Assembly (NCBI RefSeq): GCF_000495915.1
Contig: NZ_AOFQ01000074.1
Span: forward strand, 39,971-103,970
Length of the DNA: 64,000 nucleotides
Source: Stutzerimonas chloritidismutans AW-1
GTDB lineage: Bacteria; Pseudomonadota; Gammaproteobacteria; Pseudomonadales; Pseudomonadaceae
Direction of reading: 5' to 3'
Shown: positions 56,896 to 64,000 of the stretch, in pieces
Position numbering within the stretch: position 1 is the stretch's first letter
Layout of the letters: the number at the start of each line of letters is the position of its first letter
Notes under the pieces: model-generated
The model's database searches: none
What the model was told of the DNA's origin: nothing
The model's input: the letters and a program-made list of their open reading frames with translations, nothing else
Made by a program: the position numbers and the translations under genes

Positions 56896-56975
56896 GGCGG
56901 ATCATAGCAATCTTTTCTCTAACGGTCACCCGACGGCACGGCCGTGCCGCCGGGGAACCTTCATCTCGCCATCAA

Positions 56976-57842
56976 CTAGTTGCTCTTTTCCAGATAACGG
57001 AAGAAATCGCTCTTCGGATCGAGCACCAACACGTCTTCCTTGCTGGAGAAGCTCTCGCGATAAGCCTGCAGACTGCGATGGAAGGCATAGAACTCCTGAT
57101 CCTGACCATACGCCGCGGCATAGATGGCAGCAGCCTGAGCATCGCCATCACCGCGCAGCTCCTCAGCCTCGCGGAACGCCTCGGCCAGCAGGACACGGCG
57201 CTGACGATCGGCGTCGGCACGGATACCTTCGGCTAGCTCTTTACCTTTGGCGCGATGCTCACGAGCCTCACGCTCACGCTCAGAGCTCATTCGCTCGAAC
57301 ACGCTGCGATTGACTTCCCGCGGCAGATCAATGCCCTTGACGCGCACATCGACCACTTCGATGCCCAGCTCCTGTTGAGCGGCGCGGTTCAGACTGGTTG
57401 TGACCTGAGCCATCAGCTCGTCACGCTGACCGGACACGGACTCGTGCAACGTGCGCTTACCGAACTGGTCACGCAACGCCGCCTCCAGACGGCGAGCCAG
57501 GCGCTCGTCGGCAATCTGCTTCATCCCCGAGGTCGCGGTGTAGAAGCGCTCGGCATCATCTACACGCCACTTGGCGTAGGAGTCGACCATCAGCGCTTTC
57601 TTTTCCAGGGTCAGGAAGCGGGAAGTCGTGGTATCCAGTGTCAGCAGTCGCGCATCGAATTTGCGCACCGAGTTCACGTACGGAATCTTCATGTGCAGGC
57701 CAGGCTTCACATCAGGCTCGACGATGCGACCGAAGCGCAGCAGGACTGCACGCTCGGTCTGCGAGACGATGTAGAAGCTGTTCCACAGAACGATTGCCGC
57801 CACAACGCCCACGATCAGGGCGGTAAGGGATTTATTGCTCAT
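56976..57842 (-). CDS. hflC: HflC, subunit of the FtsH-modulating membrane complex
   Basis: SPFH/prohibitin-family protein, 288 residues, single N-terminal membrane helix (about 6-24, TALIVGVVAAIVLWNSFYIV) and a periplasmic SPFH domain with VKGIDLPREVNRSVFERM near residue 170. Together with HflK it forms the cage around FtsH that restrains membrane-protein proteolysis. Its ATG overlaps the hflK stop by one base. Confidence 0.95.
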   Translation of the reverse strand: MSNKSLTALIVGVVAAIVLWNSFYIVSQTERAVLLRFGRIVEPDVKPGLHMKIPYVNSVRKFDARLLTLDTTTSRFLTLEKKALMVDSYAKWRVDDAERFYTATSGMKQIADERLARRLEAALRDQFGKRTLHESVSGQRDELMAQVTTSLNRAAQQELGIEVVDVRVKGIDLPREVNRSVFERMSSEREREAREHRAKGKELAEGIRADADRQRRVLLAEAFREAEELRGDGDAQAAAIYAAAYGQDQEFYAFHRSLQAYRESFSSKEDVLVLDPKSDFFRYLEKSN

Positions 57843-59023
57843 CAGCGGCTCTCCCTCGTACGAACTTCACGCGGATCCAACTCCGGCGGCAGACGGGTGC
57901 CCTGGGTAGCCGCGCCCGACACAGCTCCGGCCGGAGCAGGCGTGCTCGCACCACGACTGTTGATCATCTTGTCCAGCGGCAGATAGAGCAGGTTCTGCCC
58001 GCTGTCACCACTCACCATGACCTTGCTGGTATTGCTCATGACTTCCTGCATGGTTTCCAGATACAGGCGCTCGCGCGTCACTTCCGGCGCCTTGCGATAT
58101 TCGGCGACCAGCTTGCTGAAGCGATCCGCCTCACCCTGAGCGCGGGAAATCACCGCGTCGCGGTAACCACTGGCTTCTTCCAGCATGCGCTGGGCCTGGC
58201 CGCGGGCTTCGGGAATCACGCCATTGGCGTACGACTCAGCCTGGTTCTTCTCACGCTGCTCGTCTTCACGCGCGCGAATCACGTCATCGAACGCTTCCTG
58301 CACCTCACGCGGCGCAGCTGCGCTCTGCAGGTTGACCTGGGTGACGACGATGCCTGTGGCGTAATTGTCGAGGAAACGCTGCAAGCGCTCCTTGACCTCG
58401 CCAGCCATCACTTCACGACCTTCAGTCAGCACCTGATCCATGGCGGTCGAACCCACCACATGCCGCACGGCGCTGTCGGTCGCATGTTGCAGGCTTACTT
58501 CAGGCTGATCGACATTGAGCACGAACGCCTGAAGATTGCTGATCTTGTACTGAACGGTGAGCGGCACCTCGATGATGTTCTCATCCTCGGTGAGCATCTG
58601 CCCCTGCTTGCTGTAAGAACGCTCGCGGGTGACGTTTTCCTGGAACTTGCGATCGATCGGCGGGAAGTAGATGTTCAGGCCCGGCCCGACCGTCTCGTGA
58701 TACTTGCCGAAGCGCAGCACGACGGCCTGCTCCTGCTCGTCGACGATATAGATCGCATTGAACAGCCAGACGGCCAGCAGCACGACCAGGGCAATCCAAA
58801 CCAGACCGAAGCCGCCGCGCTTGCCGCTGCCACCGAAATTGCTGCCGCCGCCACGCTTCTTGCCACCGAACATGCCGTTCAGGCTGTCCTGCAGCTTGCG
58901 GAAAGCCTCATCGAGATCCGGCGGGCCTTTCTGGTCGCCACCGCCACCACCGCGACGGCCACCGCCACCACTGCCCCAGGGATCCTGGTTGTTCGAGTTG
59001 CCACCCGGCTCATTCCAAGCCAT
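57842..59023 (-). CDS. hflK: HflK, subunit of the FtsH-modulating membrane complex
   Basis: 393 residues. A Gly/Asn/Arg-rich cytoplasmic N-terminus (MAWNEPGGNSNNQDPWGSGGG, split in reading) leads to one membrane helix (about 70-90, LVWIALVVLLAVWLFN), then the SPFH domain with VVLRFGKYHETVGPGLN and a long coiled coil. Start ATG 59023 is taken over 59035 because GGAGA lies five bases upstream. It is followed directly by hflC and preceded by hflX at 98 bases. Confidence 0.95.
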   Translation of the reverse strand: MAWNEPGGNSNNQDPWGSGGGGRRGGGGGDQKGPPDLDEAFRKLQDSLNGMFGGKKRGGGSNFGGSGKRGGFGLVWIALVVLLAVWLFNAIYIVDEQEQAVVLRFGKYHETVGPGLNIYFPPIDRKFQENVTRERSYSKQGQMLTEDENIIEVPLTVQYKISNLQAFVLNVDQPEVSLQHATDSAVRHVVGSTAMDQVLTEGREVMAGEVKERLQRFLDNYATGIVVTQVNLQSAAAPREVQEAFDDVIRAREDEQREKNQAESYANGVIPEARGQAQRMLEEASGYRDAVISRAQGEADRFSKLVAEYRKAPEVTRERLYLETMQEVMSNTSKVMVSGDSGQNLLYLPLDKMINSRGASTPAPAGAVSGAATQGTRLPPELDPREVRTRESR

Positions 59024-59121
59024 AGCGCTCTCCATTCAAATAAAGCTAAAGGCGCGCCCACGGCGCGCCCACCAATGCTACAGAAAGCCCCGAACTACCG
59101 GCAAAATTGCCACTAGAGGCT

Positions 59122-60423
59122 TTATTGCAAAGTGTGTTGCTCGATGAACTCATCCACCCGCAACCCTTCGCGACTGATCAAGCGATTCAATTCGATTCTT
59201 GGCAAGCGAACTTCCAGCAGGCTGCCACCCTCGTCATCATGCGTTTCCCGCTGCACCGCGCTGAGCTCGAAGAACTGCGCCCGCAGCCGCCCGAGCCGCT
59301 GTGGCAGGCGCAGCGTCCCGACAAACAGATCGTTGCCCAGCAGCTCGGCAATGGCCTGGCGCACCAGATCCAGCCCCAATCCATCACGAGCGGACACCCA
59401 GACACGCTGCGGCTTGCCATCGGCGTCGCGCTGAATCTGCGGCTCGATGCCCTCCATCAGGTCAACCTTGTTGTAGACCTCGAGCATCGGCAACTCGTTG
59501 GCGCCGATCTCACCGAGCACCGCCAGCACCTGCTCGATCTGCTGATCACGCTCTGGCTCGTGCGCATCGATGACATGCAAGAGAAGATCGGCGTTGCTGG
59601 ACTCTTCCAGCGTAGCCCTGAAGGACTCCACCAACTTGTGTGGCAGATGACGGATGAAACCCACGGTGTCGGCCAGCACCACCGGCCCGACATCATCCAG
59701 CTCAAGCCGCCGCAACGTCGGATCGAGCGTGGCGAACAGCTGATTGGCCGCGTACACATCCGACTCGGTCAGCGCATTAAACAAGGTGGACTTGCCGGCG
59801 TTGGTGTAACCAACCAGCGACACGGAGGGTATATCGGCACGACGACGCCCGCGACGGGCCTGCTCGCGCTGACCGCGGACCTTTTCCAGACGCTGCTTGA
59901 TTTGCCGGATGCGCACACGCAGCAAGCGGCGGTCGGTTTCCAGCTGGGTTTCACCCGGGCCACGCAGACCGATACCGCCCTTCTGTCGCTCAAGGTGAGT
60001 CCAGCCGCGAACCAGGCGCGTACTCATGTGCTCAAGCTGGGCCAGTTCGACCTGTAGCTTGCCTTCATGGGTGCGTGCGCGCTGGGCGAAGATATCCAGA
60101 ATCAGACCGGTACGATCCAGCACGCGACATTCGAGCGCTCGCTCGAGGTTGCGCTCCTGGCTAGGCGTCAGGGTGTGATTGAAGATCACCAACTCGGCCT
60201 CGCCATCCTTGACGAGGTCATGCAGCTCCTCGACCTTGCCACTGCCGATCAGGAACTTGGCGGACGGCTGATGCCGGGCGACATTGACGAAGCCAACCGC
60301 CTCGGCGCCTGCCGAGCGCGCCAGCTCCTGGAATTCCTGAGGGTCCTCGCGCGCCGCGGGGTCCTGGCCGTCCAGGTGCACCAGGATAGCCCGCTCACCA
60401 CCACCGGGACGTTCGAAGAACAA
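59122..60423 (-). CDS. hflX: HflX, ribosome-associated GTPase
   Basis: GTPase that splits stalled ribosomes under stress; 433 residues. An N-terminal ATP-binding-like subdomain (about 1-110) and a helical linker containing GLRGPGETQLETDRRLL precede the G domain with GYTNAGKSTLF (G1), DTVGFIRHLP (G3) and NKVDL (G4). The start is TTG 60423 with AGGTAGG about six bases upstream; it gives the family start FFERPGGGERAILVHL. Eleven bases separate it from hfq, so they are cotranscribed. Confidence 0.93.
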   Translation of the reverse strand: MFFERPGGGERAILVHLDGQDPAAREDPQEFQELARSAGAEAVGFVNVARHQPSAKFLIGSGKVEELHDLVKDGEAELVIFNHTLTPSQERNLERALECRVLDRTGLILDIFAQRARTHEGKLQVELAQLEHMSTRLVRGWTHLERQKGGIGLRGPGETQLETDRRLLRVRIRQIKQRLEKVRGQREQARRGRRRADIPSVSLVGYTNAGKSTLFNALTESDVYAANQLFATLDPTLRRLELDDVGPVVLADTVGFIRHLPHKLVESFRATLEESSNADLLLHVIDAHEPERDQQIEQVLAVLGEIGANELPMLEVYNKVDLMEGIEPQIQRDADGKPQRVWVSARDGLGLDLVRQAIAELLGNDLFVGTLRLPQRLGRLRAQFFELSAVQRETHDDEGGSLLEVRLPRIELNRLISREGLRVDEFIEQHTLQ

Positions 60424-60434
60424 AGAAACCTACC

Positions 60435-60689
60435 TCAGTCGTTGCTCGACTCGGATTGCTCGGCATCACCAGCGGTCGGCAGGCGCACAGGGCGGCCCGG
60501 AACCACAGTGGAGATGGCGTGCTTGTAAACCATCTGGCTGACGGTGTTTTTCAGAAGAATGACGAACTGGTCGAAGGATTCGATCTGGCCCTGCAGCTTG
60601 ATGCCGTTGACCAGATAGATGGAAACCGGGACGCGTTCCTTACGCAGTGTGTTGAGGTAAGGGTCTTGTAGCGAATGCCCTTTTGACAT
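60435..60689 (-). CDS. hfq: Hfq, RNA chaperone
   Basis: Hexameric Sm-like protein that pairs small RNAs with mRNAs, and in pseudomonads acts with Crc in carbon catabolite control. 84 residues, the normal pseudomonad length. It starts MSKGHSLQDPYLNTLRKERV, has the Sm1 motif (VSIYLVNGIKLQGQIESFD), the Sm2 motif YKHAIST, and a short Ser/Glu tail. ATG 60689 is chosen because GGAG is eight bases upstream; the frame opens at 60698. Order miaA-hfq-hflX is conserved. Confidence 0.97.
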   Translation of the reverse strand: MSKGHSLQDPYLNTLRKERVPVSIYLVNGIKLQGQIESFDQFVILLKNTVSQMVYKHAISTVVPGRPVRLPTAGDAEQSESSND

Positions 60690-60782
60690 GTGCCGCACTC
60701 CTTAGAGGATCTGTTTTCATTAGTGTTCTAAAAGTACAACCGACGATCCACTTGTCTGAGAATAGACGGTCAATTCGCAGTG

Positions 60783-61754
60783 TCAGCTCAATATGGAGAG
60801 CGATTGCAGGTATTTCAATGCGCGCGGCAGATTGTCGCGGGACAAACTGTCCAGCCAGTGCATCTCCCCCCAGCTTCGCAACCAGGTGAACTGCCGTTTG
60901 GCCAGTTGCCGGGTTGCGATGATGCCGCGCTCCACCATTTCCTCTCGGGTCGATGATCCGTCCAGATATTCCCAGACCTGACGATAACCAACCGCTCGAA
61001 TCGACGGCATGCCAAGGTGCAGATCACCCCGATCCCTCAGGGCTTCGACCTCTTCGACAAAGCCCTGTTCAACCATGTGCAGGAAACGTCTCTCGATGCG
61101 TTCATGCAAGATGTGGCGTTGTGCGGGGGCGATGCACAGTTGCGCGACAGTATAAGGCAAGACTCCTGAGCCTGGAGCGTCTGCGACGGCTTTTTGCGAC
61201 CTTTGTCGGGCGCGATGCTCGCTCATGGTCAAGCCGCTGACGCGATATACCTCTAGTGCGCGTACCAGCCGCTGCGGATCGTTAGGATGAATGCGCGCTG
61301 CCGACTCCGGATCCACCTGGGCCAACTGATCGTGCAGCACCTGCAACCCTTGCGTCGCGGCCAGCGCCTCGAGCTCGGCACGTAGCAACGGGTCAGCTGC
61401 CGGCATATCGGCGAGTCCTTCCTGCAACGCCTTGAAATACAACATAGTGCCGCCAACCAGCAGAGGAATTCGGCCAGCCGCGCTGATCTCGGCCATGGCC
61501 GCCAGGGCATCTGCGCTGAACTCTGCAGCCGAGTAGCTCTCGGCCGGGTCGAGAATGTCCACCAGACGATGGGGAAACTCGGCCAACACCTCAGCCGACG
61601 GCTTCGCCGTGCCGATATCCATGCCACGATAGACCAGCGCCGAATCGACACTAATCAGCTCGCAGGGCAGCAAGCGCGCCAGCTCCAACGCAAGATCGGT
61701 CTTGCCCGACGCAGTGGGGCCCATGAGGAAGATGGCAGGAGGGAGAGCGGACAT
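60783..61754 (-). CDS. miaA: MiaA, tRNA dimethylallyltransferase
   Basis: Adds an isopentenyl group to A37 of tRNAs reading UNN codons; 323 residues. P-loop GPTASGKTDLALELA, the family segment DSALVYRGMDIGTAKP, PHRLVDILDP, and VGGTMLYFKAL are all visible. Start ATG 61754 (MSALPPAIFLMGPTASG) gives the P. aeruginosa length; other in-frame ATGs at 61781 and 61814 have no better ribosome site, so the start is a choice by family length. mutL lies 79 bases upstream. Confidence 0.94.
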   Translation of the reverse strand: MSALPPAIFLMGPTASGKTDLALELARLLPCELISVDSALVYRGMDIGTAKPSAEVLAEFPHRLVDILDPAESYSAAEFSADALAAMAEISAAGRIPLLVGGTMLYFKALQEGLADMPAADPLLRAELEALAATQGLQVLHDQLAQVDPESAARIHPNDPQRLVRALEVYRVSGLTMSEHRARQRSQKAVADAPGSGVLPYTVAQLCIAPAQRHILHERIERRFLHMVEQGFVEEVEALRDRGDLHLGMPSIRAVGYRQVWEYLDGSSTREEMVERGIIATRQLAKRQFTWLRSWGEMHWLDSLSRDNLPRALKYLQSLSILS

Positions 61755-61833
61755 CAGGAAGCTCGACGGTCTTGGCCGCATAGTTTCCGGCGACAGGCGG
61801 CCGGCTGCAAGCACGGTTCGCCGCGAGGATTAC

Positions 61834-63711
61834 TCAGCGACCGCGCAGGAACAGCTTGTCCAGCTCGTCCATGCCGAGCTGCGTCCAGGTCGGACGCCCG
61901 TGATTGCACTGCCCGCTGCGCTCGGTATGTTCCATATCGCGCAGCAAGGCGTTCATCTCGGGCACCGTCAGCCGCCGGTTGGCGCGCACTGCGCCATGAC
62001 ACGCCATGGTCGCCAGCAGCTCGTTCAGATGGGCCTGAATACGGTCACTGGTGCCGTACTCAAGCAGATCGGCCAACACGTCGCGGACCAGCCGGGTCGC
62101 TTCGGCCTGCTTGAGCAGCGACGGGATCTGTCGAATCGCCAAGGTTTCCGGCCCCAGTCGTTGCAGCTCGAAACCCAGCATCTGAAACCATTGCCCGTGC
62201 TCTTCGGCGCAGTCGGCTTCACGCTGACTCAGCGCAATCGACTCAGGCACCAGCAATGGCTGCCCGCGCAAGCCTTCGCTGGCCATGGCGGTTTTCAGTC
62301 GCTCATAGGTGATGCGTTCGTGAGCGGCGTGCATGTCAACCAACACCATGCCCTGAGCATTTTCGGCGAGGATGTAGACGCCCTTGAGCTGCGCCAGCGC
62401 ATACCCCAGCGGCGGCACGTCATCCTGACTCGCCGGCAGTGCCGCGGGACCGCTTTCGGGCAACGGTGTGAAGAACTCGCGATAAGCACCCTGAGCTTCG
62501 GCGGTATAGCCGGCCGAAGCAGGCCGTGGCGCCTGATAACCGGCCCCTGCGCCGCGCCAGGACGACGTATCACCCTGGGGCCGCTCAAGCACACTGGCCG
62601 CCAGACTCATTTCGTTCTGCCCGGCGAACTCGCCAGCGGCCAGTCCGGAAACCTGCGTCATCGGCGTGACGCTGGCCGGTGCCGCGAGCTGATCTTCCGG
62701 CCGCACATCCCCCAGGGCGCGATGCAGCGTGCCGTAAAGGAAGTCATGCACCATGCGGCTGTCGCGGAAGCGCACTTCATGCTTGGTCGGGTGCACGTTG
62801 ACGTCCACCACCGCCGGGTCGACATCGAGGAACAGCACAAACGTCGGGTGCCGGCCGTTGAACAGCACATCGCGATAGGCCTGGCGTACCGCATGGGCCA
62901 CCAGCTTGTCGCGAACCATGCGCCCGTTGACGTAGAAATACTGCAGGTCCGCCTGACTGCGCGAGAAGGTCGGCAGCCCGACCCAGCCCCACAGTCGCAA
63001 GCCGTTACGCTCGATCTCAATGGGCAGCGCCTGCTCGAGGAACGCCGGCCCGCATACCGAAGCGACACGACGCGCGCGCGCCGCATCGTCTTCGGCCTGG
63101 TGCAGCGCCAGCACGACCTTGCCGTTATGGCGCAGATGGAAGGACACGTCGAAACGCGCCAGCGCCAGGCGCTTGATGACTTCCTGAAGGTGATCGAATT
63201 CGGTCTTCTCGGTGCGCAGAAACTTGCGTCGCGCCGGCGTATTGAAGAACAGATCGCGCACCTCCACCGAGGTGCCCACTGGATGCGCCGCGGGCTGCAC
63301 CCGCGCTTCCATTTCACGCCCCTCGGTCTCCACCTGCCAGGCCTCGCTGGCATCGGCGGTGCGTGAGGTCATGGTCAGACGCGAGACGGAACTGATCGAA
63401 GCCAGCGCTTCGCCCCGAAAGCCCAGACTCATGACCCGCTCGAGGTCTTCCAGATCACGAATCTTGCTGGTGGCGTGACGCGCCAGGGCCAGCGGCAGAT
63501 CGTCCGGCGGAATGCCGCAGCCGTCGTCGCGCACTCGCAACAGCTTGACCCCGCCCTGCTCAATGTCCACATCGATACGTCGCGCGCCCGAATCCAGACT
63601 GTTTTCCAGCAGCTCCTTGATCACCGAGGCCGGGCGCTCCACCACCTCGCCGGCGGCAATCTGGTTCGCCAGCCGCGGACTTAGCAGCTGGATGCGCGGC
63701 ACGTCGCTCAT
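61834..63711 (-). CDS. mutL: MutL, mismatch-repair ATPase and nicking endonuclease
   Basis: Links MutS to strand removal; 625 residues. GHKL ATPase motifs ELLENSLDSGA, RDDGCGIP and TSKIRDLEDLERVMSLGFRGEALASI (split in three) are at the N-terminus. The C-terminal domain carries DMHAAHERITYE (from Asp459), which fits the endonuclease motif D-x-HA-x2-E-x4-E found in non-E. coli-type MutL, so this is an endonuclease-competent form. A Pro/Gly-rich linker separates the two. ATG 63711 overlaps the amiB stop by four bases. Confidence 0.95.
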   Translation of the reverse strand: MSDVPRIQLLSPRLANQIAAGEVVERPASVIKELLENSLDSGARRIDVDIEQGGVKLLRVRDDGCGIPPDDLPLALARHATSKIRDLEDLERVMSLGFRGEALASISSVSRLTMTSRTADASEAWQVETEGREMEARVQPAAHPVGTSVEVRDLFFNTPARRKFLRTEKTEFDHLQEVIKRLALARFDVSFHLRHNGKVVLALHQAEDDAARARRVASVCGPAFLEQALPIEIERNGLRLWGWVGLPTFSRSQADLQYFYVNGRMVRDKLVAHAVRQAYRDVLFNGRHPTFVLFLDVDPAVVDVNVHPTKHEVRFRDSRMVHDFLYGTLHRALGDVRPEDQLAAPASVTPMTQVSGLAAGEFAGQNEMSLAASVLERPQGDTSSWRGAGAGYQAPRPASAGYTAEAQGAYREFFTPLPESGPAALPASQDDVPPLGYALAQLKGVYILAENAQGMVLVDMHAAHERITYERLKTAMASEGLRGQPLLVPESIALSQREADCAEEHGQWFQMLGFELQRLGPETLAIRQIPSLLKQAEATRLVRDVLADLLEYGTSDRIQAHLNELLATMACHGAVRANRRLTVPEMNALLRDMEHTERSGQCNHGRPTWTQLGMDELDKLFLRGR

Positions 63712-64000
63712 GGCTGCGAGGCCAGCGTGGTGGCGGGAATGCTCAGCGTCTGGCCGATCTTGATCACATCATTGCGCAGATTGTTGGCGCTGCGCAGGGA
63801 AGTCAGGCTTACCTGATAGCGCTGGGCGAGCAATGCCAGGCTCTCGCCGGAACGTACGACGTGCTCGCGCGGCGCACTGGCGATCTTGCCGGAATCCCGC
63901 AACCAGGCCACATAGGTTCCAGGCGGCGGATTCTCATGAAAGAACTGCCTTACGCCACTGTGGATCGAGCGCGCCAGGGACTGCTGGTGGCTCCCCCCCC
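63708..64000 (-). CDS. amiB: AmiB-type N-acetylmuramoyl-L-alanine amidase, 5' partial at window edge
   Basis: Only the C-terminal end is visible, about 97 residues, open to the right edge of the window. It reads ...SLARSIHSGVRQFFHENPPPGTYVAWLRDSGKI, typical of the amidase-3 catalytic domain end, followed by a LysM domain (EHVVRSGESLALLAQRYQVSL, NNLRNDVIKIGQTLSIP) that binds peptidoglycan. AmiB cuts septal peptidoglycan during division. The stop overlaps mutL (TGATG pattern ATGA). The last eight bases of the window are all C (G on the coding strand). Confidence 0.9.
   Translation of the reverse strand, partial: GGSHQQSLARSIHSGVRQFFHENPPPGTYVAWLRDSGKIASAPREHVVRSGESLALLAQRYQVSLTSLRSANNLRNDVIKIGQTLSIPATTLASQP

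Overview
The window is about 64 kb of GC-rich, densely coded chromosome from a gammaproteobacterium of the Pseudomonas group, most likely a Stutzerimonas/Pseudomonas stutzeri-type organism. The evidence is gene content and order: blocks that I recall as contiguous in P. aeruginosa are present here (chemoreceptor-ampE-ampD; tRNA cluster-clpB-pgeF-rluD-bamD-pilS-pilR; a gcbA-like/ctpL-like pair; ygiQ-cyclase-alr-dnaB-rplI-rpsR-rpsF-rlmB-rnr-tRNA-Leu-purA-hisZ-hflC-hflK-hflX-hfq-miaA-mutL-amiB). I see no phage, transposon, integron, CRISPR array, toxin-antitoxin pair or recognisable defence system. This is essentially core genome.

Layout. 1-5.5 kb: a tripartite RND efflux system (adaptor cut by the left edge, pump, outer-membrane lipoprotein). 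5.5-10.9 kb: a RIO-type kinase, the Ada alkylation-repair regulator, a small unknown gene, a TatD hydrolase and a chemoreceptor with a FliA-type promoter. 11.1-19.5 kb: ampE/ampD (peptidoglycan recycling), endonuclease V, a DJ-1/AraC regulator, zapE, trpS, a hydrolase, zapG and nadC. 19.4-23.8 kb: a DUF1631 gene behind a long structured leader, a 57-residue DUF3094 membrane microprotein and type II NADH dehydrogenase. 23.9-28.8 kb: tRNA-Lys, tRNA-Pro and tRNA-Asn, heat-shock clpB, pgeF and rluD. 28.9-33.4 kb: bamD, a small zinc-ribbon-like membrane protein and the pilS/pilR two-component system. 33.4-42.8 kb: a DUF2333 membrane protein, two diguanylate cyclases, a second chemoreceptor and a radical-SAM protein.

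42.7-47.6 kb: alr, dnaB and the rpsF-rpsR-DUF2232-rplI ribosomal operon, read leftward from a clear promoter and a probable S6:S18 leader. 47.7-49.9 kb: a soluble hybrid histidine kinase sitting between rpsF and rlmB. 50-56.7 kb: rlmB-rnr, three tRNA-Leu(CAG) genes in a 201-bp tandem array, purA and hisZ. 56.9-64 kb: the hfl/hfq block (hflC, hflK, hflX, hfq, miaA, mutL, amiB), read leftward with overlapping or tightly spaced genes; amiB is cut by the right edge.

The genes work in several themes: envelope and peptidoglycan maintenance (BamD, AmpD/AmpE, AmiB, Alr, PgeF), replication and repair (DnaB, MutL, Ada, Nfi), translation and RNA control (ribosomal proteins, RlmB, RluD, RNase R, Hfq, MiaA, HflX, tRNAs), and surface-behaviour signalling (PilS/PilR, two chemoreceptors, two cyclases, the hybrid kinase). 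The features most worth a second look are the exact tRNA-Leu triplication, a Pho-box-like element before the CtpL-like receptor, the small gene overlapping pilS, the DUF3094 microprotein beside ndh, the DUF1631 leader, the TrpS C-terminal domain and the inserted hybrid kinase. I found no convincing new multi-gene system.
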